Assembly (NCBI RefSeq): GCF_030269515.1
Contig: NZ_BSTM01000037.1
Span: 1-64,000 of the forward strand
DNA length: 64,000 nt
Direction: 5' to 3'
Source of the DNA: Actinomadura sp. NBRC 104412
Lineage (GTDB): Bacteria > Actinomycetota > Actinomycetes > Streptosporangiales > Streptosporangiaceae
Shown: one piece after another, positions 1-7,445 of the stretch
How the letters are laid out: the number at the start of each line of letters is the position of its first letter
Numbering within the stretch: the stretch's first letter is position 1
The notes under the pieces: generated by a model
What the model saw: only the letters and a program-made list of their open reading frames with translations
What the model was told of the DNA's origin: nothing
Databases searched by the model: none
Program-made: the position numbers and the translations under genes

Positions 1-58
1 CTTGGCGGGCCAGCTCGACCGCGCGGCGCCGGAACTCGGGCGGGTGTGGTGACGGCAT
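1..58 (-). CDS. IS3-family transposase OrfA, N-terminal fragment (runs off window)
   Basis: The minus strand from position 58 encodes MPSPHPPEFRRRAVELARQ, the typical beginning of an IS3/IS911-type OrfA helix-turn-helix subunit (the PPEFRRRAVEL motif). Only 19 residues are inside the window. OrfA binds the inverted repeats and is normally followed by OrfB, the DDE catalytic part. Its position shows that the element points out of the window, with its 5' end inside the replication gene remnant. Confidence 0.75.
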   Translation of the reverse strand, partial: MPSPHPPEFRRRAVELARQ

Positions 59-126
59 GACGAACATCCTTCCTGATGATCGCCGGTGACCTCAGGACAG
101 GTGTCCGGTGAACGGGGGGAAGCTCA
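1..126 (-). mobile_element. IS3-family insertion sequence, partial (one end only)
   Basis: Reading on the minus strand, the left edge contains the start of an IS3-type orfA and, upstream of it, a terminus beginning TGAGCTTCCCCCCGTTCACC at position 126. IS3-family ends usually begin with TG, and the abrupt start of replication-initiator homology right after 126 fits an insertion junction. The rest of the element lies outside the window, so the other inverted repeat and the target duplication cannot be seen. Confidence 0.7.
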
Positions 127-1267
127 CCGAGCCGACACCTACCACCTGGTCCGCGCGGGCCTGACCGGCGGCAAAGGCGTCCCCGACACCGTGGCCACCC
201 ACCCGGCGGTGTTCGTCACGCTCACCGCGCCCTCCTTCGGGGCCGTTCACGCGCGCCGCGACAAACCAGGCGGGCACGTCGAGCCGTGTCACCCTCGCCG
301 CAACGCCGGTACCTGCCCGCACGGGCGCCCGCTGTCGTGCACCGTGCGGCACGGCGCCGATGACGGGCGGCTGGGGCAACCCCTATGCCCGGACTGCTAC
401 GACTACACCGGGCAGGTTCTGTTCAACGCGCTCGCTCCGGAGTTGTGGCGCCGCTTCACCATGGCCCTGCGGCGCCGCATCGCCAAAGCCGGCGGCCTCA
501 CCCTGGGCGAGCTGCGCGACCAGGTCACGGTGTCGTTCGCCAAGGTCGCCGAATACCAGCGGCGCGGCGTCGTCCACTTCCACGCCGTCATCCGCCTGGA
601 CGGGCCCGGCGGACCGGCCGCACCCCCGCCCGGCTGGGCCGGCCATGACGTGCTGGCCGGTGCCATCGGCCAGGCGGCGCGCGCCGTCACCGTCGACACC
701 CCGGCCGCGCCCGGCGTCCCGTCCCGGTCGCTGGCCTGGGGCGACCAGGTCGACATCCGGCCGATCACCACCACCGGAGAACTGACCGACCAGGCGGTTG
801 CCGGTTACATCGCCAAGTACGCCACCAAAGCGGCTGGATGCGTCGGCACTCTCGACCGGCGCATCCGCGCGACCGATCACCTGGACCAGCTACCGGTCAC
901 CGCGCACGCCCGGCGGCTCATCGCCGAATGCCTGGCCTTGGGCGCCCTGGACGAGATGGCCGAGCTGCGGCTGACCGAATGGGCACACATGCTCGGCTTC
1001 CGCGGCCACTTCTCCACCAAGTCCCGGCGCTACTCCACCACCCTCGGCGCCCTCCGCGCGGCCCGGATCGAACACAACCGGCGCGAACACCAGACCACGA
1101 CGGGACGCCTACCGCTGACAGATGAGGACCAGGTCCTCGTGATCGCGCACTGGCGCTATCTCGGCCAGGGCCTCACGCCCGGCGAGGCGCTCCTGACCGC
1201 TGCACTCACCGGAAGACCCATGCCACCGCTCGACCCGTCCGCCGCTCAGCAGGGGAGTACCGCGTGA
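86..1267 (+). pseudogene. AICE replication initiator (RepSA/pSAM2 type), N-terminally truncated
   Basis: The 393-residue reading frame is a junction product. About the first 13 codons (86-126) are IS3 DNA, and the rest matches actinomycete replication initiators of pSAM2-like integrative elements. Visible hallmarks are DTYHLVRAGLTGGKGVP, HPAVFVTLTAPSFG, a Cys/His cluster (CHPRRN..C, CPDCYDYTG), the VHFHAVIRLDGPGG segment with the paired His of HUH-like initiators, and VAGYIAKYATKAA. Family members are longer at the N terminus, so the start was lost to the insertion. The stop overlaps the excisionase start by 4 nt (GTGA). With its own promoter and N terminus gone it is probably not functional, although the fused frame could be translated from the GTG at 86. 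Confidence 0.8.
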
Positions 1268-1455
1268 ACGCCCCAGGCCATGGCCGACTTCTCACCGTCA
1301 ATGAAGCCGCCGCACAGCTTCGCGTTAGCCGCTGGACGCTCTACAACCTCATCCGCTCCAACGAGCTGCGCTCGATCACCATCGGCCGACGTCGCTTCGT
1401 GCCCGTGCAAGCGCTCGACGAACTGATCCGCCAACTCATGGAGGTGGCTGCCTGA
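1264..1455 (+). CDS. xis: Excisionase-type MerR/HTH DNA-binding protein (Xis)
   Basis: This 63-residue protein is one compact helix-turn-helix: LLTVNEAAAQLRVSRWTLYN followed by a wing-like IGRRRFVPVQALDELI. That is the usual AICE excisionase, which helps the integrase excise the element. The GTG start overlaps the stop of the replication gene (GTGA) and its stop overlaps the integrase start (TGATG-type), so the three genes form one translationally coupled rep-xis-int unit as in pSAM2-like elements. Confidence 0.85.
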   Translation: MNAPGHGRLLTVNEAAAQLRVSRWTLYNLIRSNELRSITIGRRRFVPVQALDELIRQLMEVAA

Positions 1456-2804
1456 TGGTCAGGACGGCGCTCGATACGCCCGACGAGCCGGACCGCCGGA
1501 AGTCTCGCAGGAGCCGGCGGAAGCGGGGGAACGGTGAGGGCAGTATCTGGCTGCGCAAGGACGGGCGGTACGGCTTCGCGGCCTACGCCCTGACCACGGC
1601 GGGCACGTACAAGCGCGTACAGGGCTACGCACGCTCCCACGAAGAGGCACGTAAGAAGCTGACCAAACTTCTGGAGCAAGCCGACCAGGGCATTCCGGTG
1701 GCCTCCGAGAGCTGGACGGTAGAAAGATACCTTTCCTACTGGCTGGCCCACGTGGTCAAGGTCGAACGGCGTCCCAAGACCTACCAAGGGTACGAAGGGG
1801 CGGTCCGGCGCTACCTGATTCCCGAACTGGGCAAGAAGCGGCTCGGCAAGCTCACGGCTCGTGACGTCCGGCTCGCCCTCACCCGTATCCGTGAGGCGTG
1901 CCAGTGCTGCCGGAACGGCTGGGATGAGGCGCGGGAGATCGCGCGGTGCTGCTCGCTCAAGGGCGGAGAGTGCTGCAAGTCCAGGCTCTCGGTGCGCATG
2001 GTGCAGTTCGTTCACGCCGTCCTCCGCAACGCCCTTCAGGCGGCCGTACGGGAGGAGATCATCCCGCGCAATGTCGCCAAGCTCGTCACGGTCACCACGC
2101 CCCAATACAAGGTGAACCGCGGACTGACGGTCGACCAGGCGCGCGATGTACTCAAGGCCGCCCGCGGCGAACGGCTTTATGCCCTGTACGTCCTGGCGCT
2201 CTGCCTCGGCCTGCGGCGCGGGGAACTGCTTGGCCTGCGGTGGCAGGACATCACGCTCGTCTCCTGCCGGGCCTGCGGCGGAGAGGGCGGCACCCTGGAC
2301 GGTGAGGCGTGCGAGCGGTGCGAGGAAAGCGGTATTGAGGCCGCAACCCTGGAAGTGGTTCAGACGCTCCAGCGGGTCGGGGGAGCGCTGCGGTTCGTCC
2401 CGCCCAAGACAGAGGACTCGACGCGCACGATTCCCCTTCCGGCGCTGTGCGTCACGGCCTTGTGCGAACACAAGATCCGGCAGAGAGCCGAAATGGCGGA
2501 CGCCTGGCCGAACTGGCAAGATCACGGTCTCGTCTTCCCGTCCCGGCTCGGCACTCCCATGGAGCCGGACAACCTTCGCCGGAGCTGGGGGCGTATCCGG
2601 GCGGCTGCCGGACTCGATGGGATGCGGTTCCACGACATGCGGCACACCTGCGTCTCGCTGCTGCTCGCGCTGGGCGTCCCGCCGCATGTGGTCCGGGAGA
2701 TCGTCGGGCACAGCGATATCGAGGTGACGATGACGATCTACGCCCATGCCGCACTCGGCGAGAAGCTGGCGGCGCTTCGGATGCTGGGGGATGCGCTCGG
2801 CTGA
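1455..2804 (+). CDS. int: Tyrosine recombinase (AICE integrase)
   Basis: A 449-residue site-specific recombinase. The N-terminal part has an Arm-type domain (GSIWLRKDGRYGFAAY) and a SAM-like core-binding domain. The catalytic domain has the first Arg in LCLGLRRGELLGL (about residue 255), the HxxR box in FHDMRHT (about 393), GHSDIEVT, and the nucleophile region MTIYAHA (Tyr about 426). Two Cys-rich insertions are unusual: CQCC...CC...CC near residue 150 and a CRACGGEGG...CERC zinc-knuckle-like loop near 275, between the first Arg and the HxxR box. The 3' end lies 78 nt from tRNA-Phe, matching elements that integrate into the 3' end of a tRNA gene. Confidence 0.93.
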   Translation: MVRTALDTPDEPDRRKSRRSRRKRGNGEGSIWLRKDGRYGFAAYALTTAGTYKRVQGYARSHEEARKKLTKLLEQADQGIPVASESWTVERYLSYWLAHVVKVERRPKTYQGYEGAVRRYLIPELGKKRLGKLTARDVRLALTRIREACQCCRNGWDEAREIARCCSLKGGECCKSRLSVRMVQFVHAVLRNALQAAVREEIIPRNVAKLVTVTTPQYKVNRGLTVDQARDVLKAARGERLYALYVLALCLGLRRGELLGLRWQDITLVSCRACGGEGGTLDGEACERCEESGIEAATLEVVQTLQRVGGALRFVPPKTEDSTRTIPLPALCVTALCEHKIRQRAEMADAWPNWQDHGLVFPSRLGTPMEPDNLRRSWGRIRAAAGLDGMRFHDMRHTCVSLLLALGVPPHVVREIVGHSDIEVTMTIYAHAALGEKLAALRMLGDALG

Positions 2805-2829
2805 GGCCGTTGCTGTCACCGTTGCTGTC

Positions 2830-2865
2830 AAAAGGCCCGGAACCGAAGGTGGTTCCGGGCCTTTT
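2830..2865. terminator. Bidirectional intrinsic terminator between int and tRNA-Phe
   Basis: A perfect 15-bp inverted repeat (AAAAGGCCCGGAACC and its complement) with a 6-nt loop, flanked by A and T tracts. It can terminate transcription from int on the plus strand and from the tRNA-Asp/tRNA-Phe unit on the minus strand. Confidence 0.85.
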
Positions 2866-2881
2866 GGCTGGTCACAGGGTG

Positions 2882-2930
2882 TGGGCAGGGGCGGGGTCGA
2901 ACCGCCGACCTTCCGCTTTTCAGGCGGACG
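2882..2930. other. Probable AICE attachment site (att) in the 3' half of tRNA-Phe
   Basis: Inference from arrangement. A rep-xis-int cassette ends next to the 3' end of a tRNA gene, the usual target of such integrases, and the tRNA is intact. The exact core can be set only by finding the second copy at the other end of the element, which is outside the window. Confidence 0.4.
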
Positions 2931-2955
2931 CTCGTACCGACTGAGCTACCTGCCC
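2882..2955 (-). tRNA. tRNA-Phe (GAA)
   Basis: The minus strand folds as a tRNA. The acceptor stem pairs GGGCAGG with CCTGCCC (2949-2955 with 2883-2889) and the discriminator base is A. The anticodon stem TCCGC/GCGGA encloses loop CTGAAAA, giving anticodon GAA. The T arm pairs GGCGG/CCGCC around the TTCGA loop. CCA is not encoded. Its 3' end faces the integrase, so it is the likely attachment site of the element to the left. Confidence 0.95.
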
Positions 2956-2976
2956 AGGACGCTGGTTGGCGTCTGG

Positions 2977-3051
2977 CGGTCCTGACGGGATTTGAACCCG
3001 CGGCCTCCACCTTGACAGGGTGGCGAGCACTCCTAACTGCTCCACAGGACC
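2977..3051 (-). tRNA. tRNA-Asp (GTC)
   Basis: On the minus strand the acceptor stem pairs GGTCCTG (3045-3051) with CAGGACC (2978-2984), the discriminator is G, and the anticodon stem CCACC/GGTGG encloses CTGTCAA, giving anticodon GTC. It lies 21 nt upstream of tRNA-Phe and is presumably co-transcribed with it. Asp-Phe tRNA pairs are common in actinobacteria. Confidence 0.95.
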
Positions 3052-3450
3052 TCGTTGGTCCGAGCTTACTCGCTCGGGACGGGTGCGCCCGACCGGGTTG
3101 GGCCGGTTCTTGGCGACCTCCGGAAGCATACGCGATGGCCGAGGGCGGCGCCAACTCGTTAACGGATACGGGTGGGGCGTATGAGGGGGCGGAGGGTGGG
3201 GCGGTTGTTCTGTATTGGGGGTGGATTTTGGGGGTGGGCGCGGTTTGTTAAAGGTGGGGGGTGGTTTTCCCGGGGGTGGTAAACGGGGGGTTGAGCTGCG
3301 GAGATGGGGAAAGTTGCATTCCGGCGTTACCGGAAGGTGATGCGCGTGTGCCTGTGGCGACCGACATAGTACGGTGATCCTCATGTGTTCCGGAGGTGCG
3401 GCGTTCTAAAGTGAGAGCGTCCGCAGACGCCCTGAGGGCTGGAGACACAG
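3052..3450. other. Intergenic region between tRNA-Asp and adenylyl cyclase; strongly G-skewed
   Basis: No convincing gene is present. It must hold the tRNA promoter (minus strand) and the cyclase promoter (plus strand). From about 3180 to 3300 the plus strand is a series of G runs of three to six, with G-quadruplex-forming potential. The minus-strand frame across it reads as a proline-rich artefact. A GGAG ribosome-binding site lies at 3441 before the cyclase GTG. Confidence 0.5.
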
Positions 3451-5235
3451 GTGACGGGCAGAGCGATGGCGCGCGGCATCGGTGCCCGGCTGGACGTTCT
3501 CGGGAAGCCGCGGTCGCGTCTGGAGCTGCGGGTCCGGTGGGTGCTGTTCGTCGTCGTGGTGGTCGCGAACGTCGGCGGTGGGGCAGTGGTGCTGCTGTTC
3601 GCCACGTTCGTGGTGCCGGATCCTCCGCTGGCGGATGTGGCTCGGGTGCGCCAGGTGAACACGGTGGCGTTCTTCAGCTATCCGCTGGTGGCGGGGCCGG
3701 TCGCGTTGCTGCTGGGGTTGCGTCTGTGGCGTCCCGTCGTACGGCTCGCGCGGATGGGGGGCGTACCGGACGAGACGCAGCGTCGTGCGGTTCTGCTCGG
3801 GCCGTTCCGGCTGGCGCTGCTGGTCGGGGGGCTGTGGGTGGTCGGGGCCGCCGGGTGGGCGGTGCTCGATCTGCTGATGTTCAGTGCGCGGCTGGCGGTG
3901 AAGACCGGGCTGACCTGCCTGCTGGGCGCGATGACCACGTGCACGATCGTCTACCTGCTGTCGGAATGGGTGCTGCGTCCGGCGGCGTCCCTGGTGCTGG
4001 CCAGCGGGCAGCCGAACGGGCGGCCGCGCGGGATCATGCTGCCCGGCGTCACGACGCGGGTGATGCTCGCCTGGGCGCTGGGGACCGCCATCCCGGTGTT
4101 CGGGCTCATCTGCGTGGCGGTCGCGGCGCTGGTCGCGCCGGGGATCGACACCACGCAGTTAGCCGTGACGATCCTGGGGCTGGGCGGGGCGGCGCTGATC
4201 GTCGGGCTCCAGGTGACGTACATGGCGACCCGGGCGATCGCGGACCCGATCAAGTCGGTGCGCAAGGGCATGAGCCGGGTGCAGCGGGGTGATCTGCGCG
4301 CCGAGGTCCCGGTGTACGACGCAGGCGAGGTCGGACGGCTCCAGGTCGGCTTCAACCACATGGTGGCCGGGCTGCGCGAGCACGAGCGGCTGCGGGATCT
4401 CTTCGGACGGCATGTGGGCGAGGAGGTCGCGGGGCTGGCGATCGAGCGCGGCGACATCGAGCTCGGCGGGGAGACCCGCGAGGTGGCGGTGCTGTTCGTC
4501 GATCTGACCGGGTCGACGAGGCTGGCGGAGACGCGCGCGCCGGACGAGGTCGTGGGCCTGCTCAACCGGTTCTTCGGCGTCGTGGTGGACGTGGTGGCCG
4601 CGCACGGCGGCTGGATCAACAAGTTCGAGGGCGACGCCGCGCTGGCGATCTTCGGTGCGCCCGCCGAGATGGACGACGCCGCGGGCAGCGCGCTGGGCGC
4701 CGCCCGTGAGCTGGCGCGGCGGCTGCGCGTGGAGGTGCCGCAGCTCGACGCGGGGATCGGGGTGTCGGCGGGGCCGGTGGTCGCCGGCTATATCGGTGCC
4801 GAGCGGCGGTTCGAGTACACGGTGATCGGTGATCCGGTGAACGAGGCCGCCCGGCTGAGCGATCTGGCGAAGGTCTCGCCGGGACGGGTGCTGGCGTCGG
4901 GCACGGTCCATGAGCGGGCCCATGCGGGCGAGGCGGCGGCGTGGGTGGTCGGCAGGCCCGTCGCGTTACGGGGACGCCGCCGCCCGACCCATCTGGTCAC
5001 ACCGCGTCCGACCACCGTGGCGGAGACGGTCGGCGTGTCGCCGCCCGTCGTGTACGGGGTCCCGGAGGCGGCGGTGTCGGCCGCGCGCCGCCTGAGGTTG
5101 CCGCGCCGGCCGCGTATCCGGCGTCCCCGGCTGATCCCGCCGTCCATCCCGGTGCCGAGGATCATTCGCAGCGCGCGTGAGGCCACTCCGCCGCCCGAGG
5201 TGGACGCCGCCGCCGACGCCGAGGTTCAGCGGTAA
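3451..5235 (+). CDS. Membrane-bound class III adenylyl cyclase with HAMP domain
   Basis: A 594-residue protein likely to make cAMP. Six hydrophobic segments (about 28-54, 73-92, 118-140, 155-172, 203-230 and 237-257) precede a HAMP linker (about 257-312) and a cyclase domain (about 340-510). The active site looks complete: metal Asp351 in VDLTGST, Lys391 and metal Asp395 in KFEGDA, Asp461 in GDPVNEAAR as adenine selector, and Asn464 and Arg468 as transition-state residues. The layout matches the Rv1318c/Rv1319c/Rv1320c group of mycobacterial cyclases. The basic, proline-rich tail after 520 has no recognised domain. GTG start with GGAG about 7 nt upstream. Two rare TTA leucine codons (L237 at 4159, L506 at 4966) may make expression depend on the bldA-type tRNA. 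Confidence 0.92.
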   Translation: MTGRAMARGIGARLDVLGKPRSRLELRVRWVLFVVVVVANVGGGAVVLLFATFVVPDPPLADVARVRQVNTVAFFSYPLVAGPVALLLGLRLWRPVVRLARMGGVPDETQRRAVLLGPFRLALLVGGLWVVGAAGWAVLDLLMFSARLAVKTGLTCLLGAMTTCTIVYLLSEWVLRPAASLVLASGQPNGRPRGIMLPGVTTRVMLAWALGTAIPVFGLICVAVAALVAPGIDTTQLAVTILGLGGAALIVGLQVTYMATRAIADPIKSVRKGMSRVQRGDLRAEVPVYDAGEVGRLQVGFNHMVAGLREHERLRDLFGRHVGEEVAGLAIERGDIELGGETREVAVLFVDLTGSTRLAETRAPDEVVGLLNRFFGVVVDVVAAHGGWINKFEGDAALAIFGAPAEMDDAAGSALGAARELARRLRVEVPQLDAGIGVSAGPVVAGYIGAERRFEYTVIGDPVNEAARLSDLAKVSPGRVLASGTVHERAHAGEAAAWVVGRPVALRGRRRPTHLVTPRPTTVAETVGVSPPVVYGVPEAAVSAARRLRLPRRPRIRRPRLIPPSIPVPRIIRSAREATPPPEVDAAADAEVQR

Positions 5236-5346
5236 CACGAGCTTGGACGTCGTGGTCATGGCTCTGATCCCCGCCATTTCATTACTCTGTGCATTGTTCT
5301 CTGCACGAAGAGTGGATAACCATGTACCTGGCCATAAGAGGTGGCT

Positions 5347-6201
5347 ATGTTCGGACGGCTCGGACTCGCGGTCGCCGTGCTCGCCGCCGCCACGATGATG
5401 CTGGTCGCGCCCGCCGCGTCGACGTCCGCCGCGGCAGCCCTGTCCTGGGACGAGGAGGTCGTCAACATCGCGCACCGCGGCGCGTCCGCCCATGCGCCGG
5501 AGAACACCATCGCCGCGCTGAGGCTGGCGGACGCCCACGATGCCGACATGGTCGAGATCGACGTGCAGGAGACCAGGGACCACCGGCTGGTGCTCATGCA
5601 CGACGTCACGCTGGCCCGCACGACCGACGCCGAGTCGGTCTATCCGGACCGGTCCCCGTGGGACGTCTCCTCGTTCACGCTTGAGGAGATCCGCGAGCTG
5701 GACGCCGGTTCGTGGTTCGGGGAGCGGTACGAGGGCGAGCGCGTCCCCACCCTGGGCGAGGCGCTGAGCGCGATCCGGGACACCGATCTCGGCCTGCTGC
5801 TGGAGATCAAGGCGCCCGAGCGTTACCCGGGCATCGAGCGGCGGATCGCGGACGAGCTGCGGCGCCACCCGTCCTGGCTGAGCCCGTCCGAGCTGGTCGT
5901 GCAGTCCTTCGCGGCCGGCTCGCTGCGCCGGTTCGACGAGATCATGCCGGATGTCCCGATCGGCCTGCTCGGCGCGCCCCCGGTCGCGGACCTGCCGGAG
6001 CGGGCGCGGTTCGCCGATCTGATCAACCCGCCGCAGAGCGCCGTGGACGAGGACTACGTCGACGCCGTCCACGACCTGGGGATGGAGGTGTTCACCTGGA
6101 CGGTCGACAGCGCCGCCGCGATGCGCCGCGTCATCGCCGCCGGTGTGGACGGCGTCATCACCAACAGGCCGGACGTGCTCGACGACGTCATGGACGATTG
6201 A
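5347..6201 (+). CDS. Secreted glycerophosphodiester phosphodiesterase (GDPD family)
   Basis: A 284-residue protein with an N-terminal signal sequence (FGRLGLAVAVLAAATMMLVAPAAS, hydrophobic over about 5-25) and a GDPD TIM barrel. Family signatures are NIAHRGASAHAPENT (catalytic His-Arg), MVEIDVQETRDHRLVLMHD (metal Glu/Asp and the second catalytic His), LLLEIKAP and VFTWTVDS...DGVITNRPDVL. It would hydrolyse deacylated phospholipid head groups outside the membrane, releasing glycerol-3-phosphate. ATG 5347 is preferred to GTG 5341 because AAGAGG at 5335-5340 then lies at normal spacing, and the GTG would overlap it. It stands as a single gene. Confidence 0.93.
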   Translation: MFGRLGLAVAVLAAATMMLVAPAASTSAAAALSWDEEVVNIAHRGASAHAPENTIAALRLADAHDADMVEIDVQETRDHRLVLMHDVTLARTTDAESVYPDRSPWDVSSFTLEEIRELDAGSWFGERYEGERVPTLGEALSAIRDTDLGLLLEIKAPERYPGIERRIADELRRHPSWLSPSELVVQSFAAGSLRRFDEIMPDVPIGLLGAPPVADLPERARFADLINPPQSAVDEDYVDAVHDLGMEVFTWTVDSAAAMRRVIAAGVDGVITNRPDVLDDVMDD

Positions 6202-6252
6202 CCGGCGGTAAGGGTCTTTGCCGGACGCCCGGCGCGGTCTAGCGTCGGACGC

Positions 6253-6516
6253 ATGAGCCGAGTCCACGACATGGGAGGCCAGCAGGGGTTCGGGCCTGTG
6301 CCGGTCGTCGTAGGGGACGAGCCTCCCTTCCACGCCGACTGGGAGGCGCGCGTGTTCGCCGTGAGCTCCGCGCTCCTGCGCGCCGGCGCGTTCACAGTGG
6401 ACGAGTTCCGCGACGCCATCGAGAGCCTGCCACCGGAGACCTACCTTGCGTCGTCGTACTACGAGCGGTGGCTGATGGCCATGGAGTCGCTGCTGGAGGA
6501 GAAGGGCCTTGGCTGA
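6253..6516 (+). CDS. Nitrile hydratase beta subunit, N-terminal half (separate gene)
   Basis: An 87-residue protein matching the N-terminal helical domain of nitrile hydratase beta: RVHDMGGQQGFGPV at the start, HADWEARVFA in the middle, and the YLASSYYERWL motif that carries conserved beta residues near the active site. A normal beta subunit continues into an SH3-like half, which here is the next gene. The stop overlaps that gene's TTG start by 8 nt. The small accessory protein (P14K/NhlE family) is related to this domain, but the intact MGGxxGFGPV motif supports a structural role. Thiocyanate hydrolase has the same split, so the substrate may not be a nitrile. Confidence 0.82.
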   Translation: MSRVHDMGGQQGFGPVPVVVGDEPPFHADWEARVFAVSSALLRAGAFTVDEFRDAIESLPPETYLASSYYERWLMAMESLLEEKGLG

Positions 6517-6802
6517 CCGTACGGCGCCGGCATCCGCGGCCTACGAGGTGGGCGATCGGGTGCGCGTGCGCACCGTCGATCCCGACCACCACACCAGGGC
6601 GCCCCGGTACGTGCGCGGGCAGCAGGGCGAGATCGTCCTGTCCCACGGGGCGTTCGCGCTGCCGGACGACACGGCCCGCGGCATCGATCCGCCTCGCGTC
6701 GAGACCGTCTATGTCGTCCGGTTCGCGGCCCGCGACCTGTGGGGGTCCGGTACGCACACCGTGGCCGTCGACCTTTGGGAGTCCTACCTTGAGCCATGCT
6801 GA
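6509..6802 (+). CDS. Nitrile hydratase beta subunit, C-terminal SH3-like half (separate gene)
   Basis: A 97-residue protein equal to the C-terminal beta-barrel of nitrile hydratase beta: YEVGDRVRVRTVDPDHHTRAPRYVRGQQGEI, the typical Arg-rich contact with the alpha subunit, ending VAVDLWESYLEP. TTG start at 6509 with GGAGGAGAAGGG just upstream. Its end overlaps the alpha subunit start (6789) by 14 nt. Beta-N, beta-C and alpha therefore form one coupled operon in the same order as the scnB-scnA-scnC genes of thiocyanate hydrolase. Confidence 0.85.
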   Translation: MADRTAPASAAYEVGDRVRVRTVDPDHHTRAPRYVRGQQGEIVLSHGAFALPDDTARGIDPPRVETVYVVRFAARDLWGSGTHTVAVDLWESYLEPC

Positions 6803-7403
6803 CGACCACGACCATGCCGCCCACACCGATCAGCCGGTGGCCGCGCGGGTGCGGCGGCTGGAGGAACGGGTGATCGCCGCCGGGCTGACGACGGACGAGG
6901 AGCTGGACTCCTTCCTGCGGACGTTCCTGGAGCGCGCCTCGCCGCTGAACGGGGCGCGGCTGGTGGCGCGGGCCTGGACCGACCCGGCGTTCCGTGACCT
7001 GCTGCTCGCGGACGGGAACGCCGCCGTGGCCGAGCTCGGGCTGGCTCCGGGCGACCCGGCCCGCCAGGGGTACCGCCTCCAGGTCGTGGAGAACACCCGG
7101 GACACCCACAACGTGATCGTCTGCACGCTGTGCTCGTGCTATCCGCTGTCGCTGCTGGGCCCGTCCCCGTCCTGGTACAAGAGTCACGCCTACAGGGCGA
7201 GGGTCGTCCGGGAGCCGCGTGCCGTGCTCGCCGAGTTCGGGCTCGAACTGCCCGGCGAGGTGGAGATCGCGGTCTGGGATTCCACGTCCGAGGCGCGCTA
7301 CATGGTCCTGCCGCGCCGTCCGGACGGCACCGAGGATCTGGACGAGGAGCGGCTGACCGGCCTGGTCACCAGGGAGGGCCTGATCGGCACCGCCCTCGTC
7401 TGA
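6789..7403 (+). CDS. Nitrile hydratase alpha subunit, cobalt type
   Basis: A 204-residue metal-binding subunit. The ligand motif VCTLCSCYP (Cys112, Cys115, Cys117) has Thr after the first Cys, the cobalt-type signature (iron enzymes have Ser). Flanking family motifs LVARAWTDPAFRDLLLADG, PSPSWYKSHAYRARVVREPR and EIAVWDSTSEARYMVLPRRP are intact. TTG start at 6789 is chosen because GGGAG at 6777-6781 sits 7 nt upstream; the frame is open further 5' but that part overlaps the beta genes. The enzyme hydrates nitriles to amides, or in the split-beta relative hydrolyses thiocyanate. No dedicated activator or cobalt transporter gene is adjacent. Confidence 0.9.
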   Translation: MSHADDHDHAAHTDQPVAARVRRLEERVIAAGLTTDEELDSFLRTFLERASPLNGARLVARAWTDPAFRDLLLADGNAAVAELGLAPGDPARQGYRLQVVENTRDTHNVIVCTLCSCYPLSLLGPSPSWYKSHAYRARVVREPRAVLAEFGLELPGEVEIAVWDSTSEARYMVLPRRPDGTEDLDEERLTGLVTREGLIGTALV

Positions 7404-7406
7404 CCC

Positions 7407-7443
7407 GGCCGTCCCGCCCCGGCCGCCGGACGGCCGAGTTTTT
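7407..7443 (+). terminator. Intrinsic terminator after the nitrile hydratase operon
   Basis: GGCCGTCC (7407-7414) pairs with GGACGGCC (7428-7435), with a further GC-rich inner part, followed by GAGTTTTT. It begins 4 nt after the alpha subunit stop and separates that operon from the sensor kinase. Confidence 0.75.
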
Positions 7444-7445
7444 GG

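Noticed and set aside
2920..3384. Proline-rich minus-strand frame over the tRNA-Asp gene and its upstream region
   Set aside because: It is a consequence of G runs on the plus strand; it overlaps a tRNA, and has no ribosome-binding site or homology.
6468..6788. N-terminal extension of the nitrile hydratase alpha reading frame
   Set aside because: It overlaps both beta genes in another frame and is Arg/Pro/Thr-rich; family homology and the GGGAG site support the TTG at 6789.
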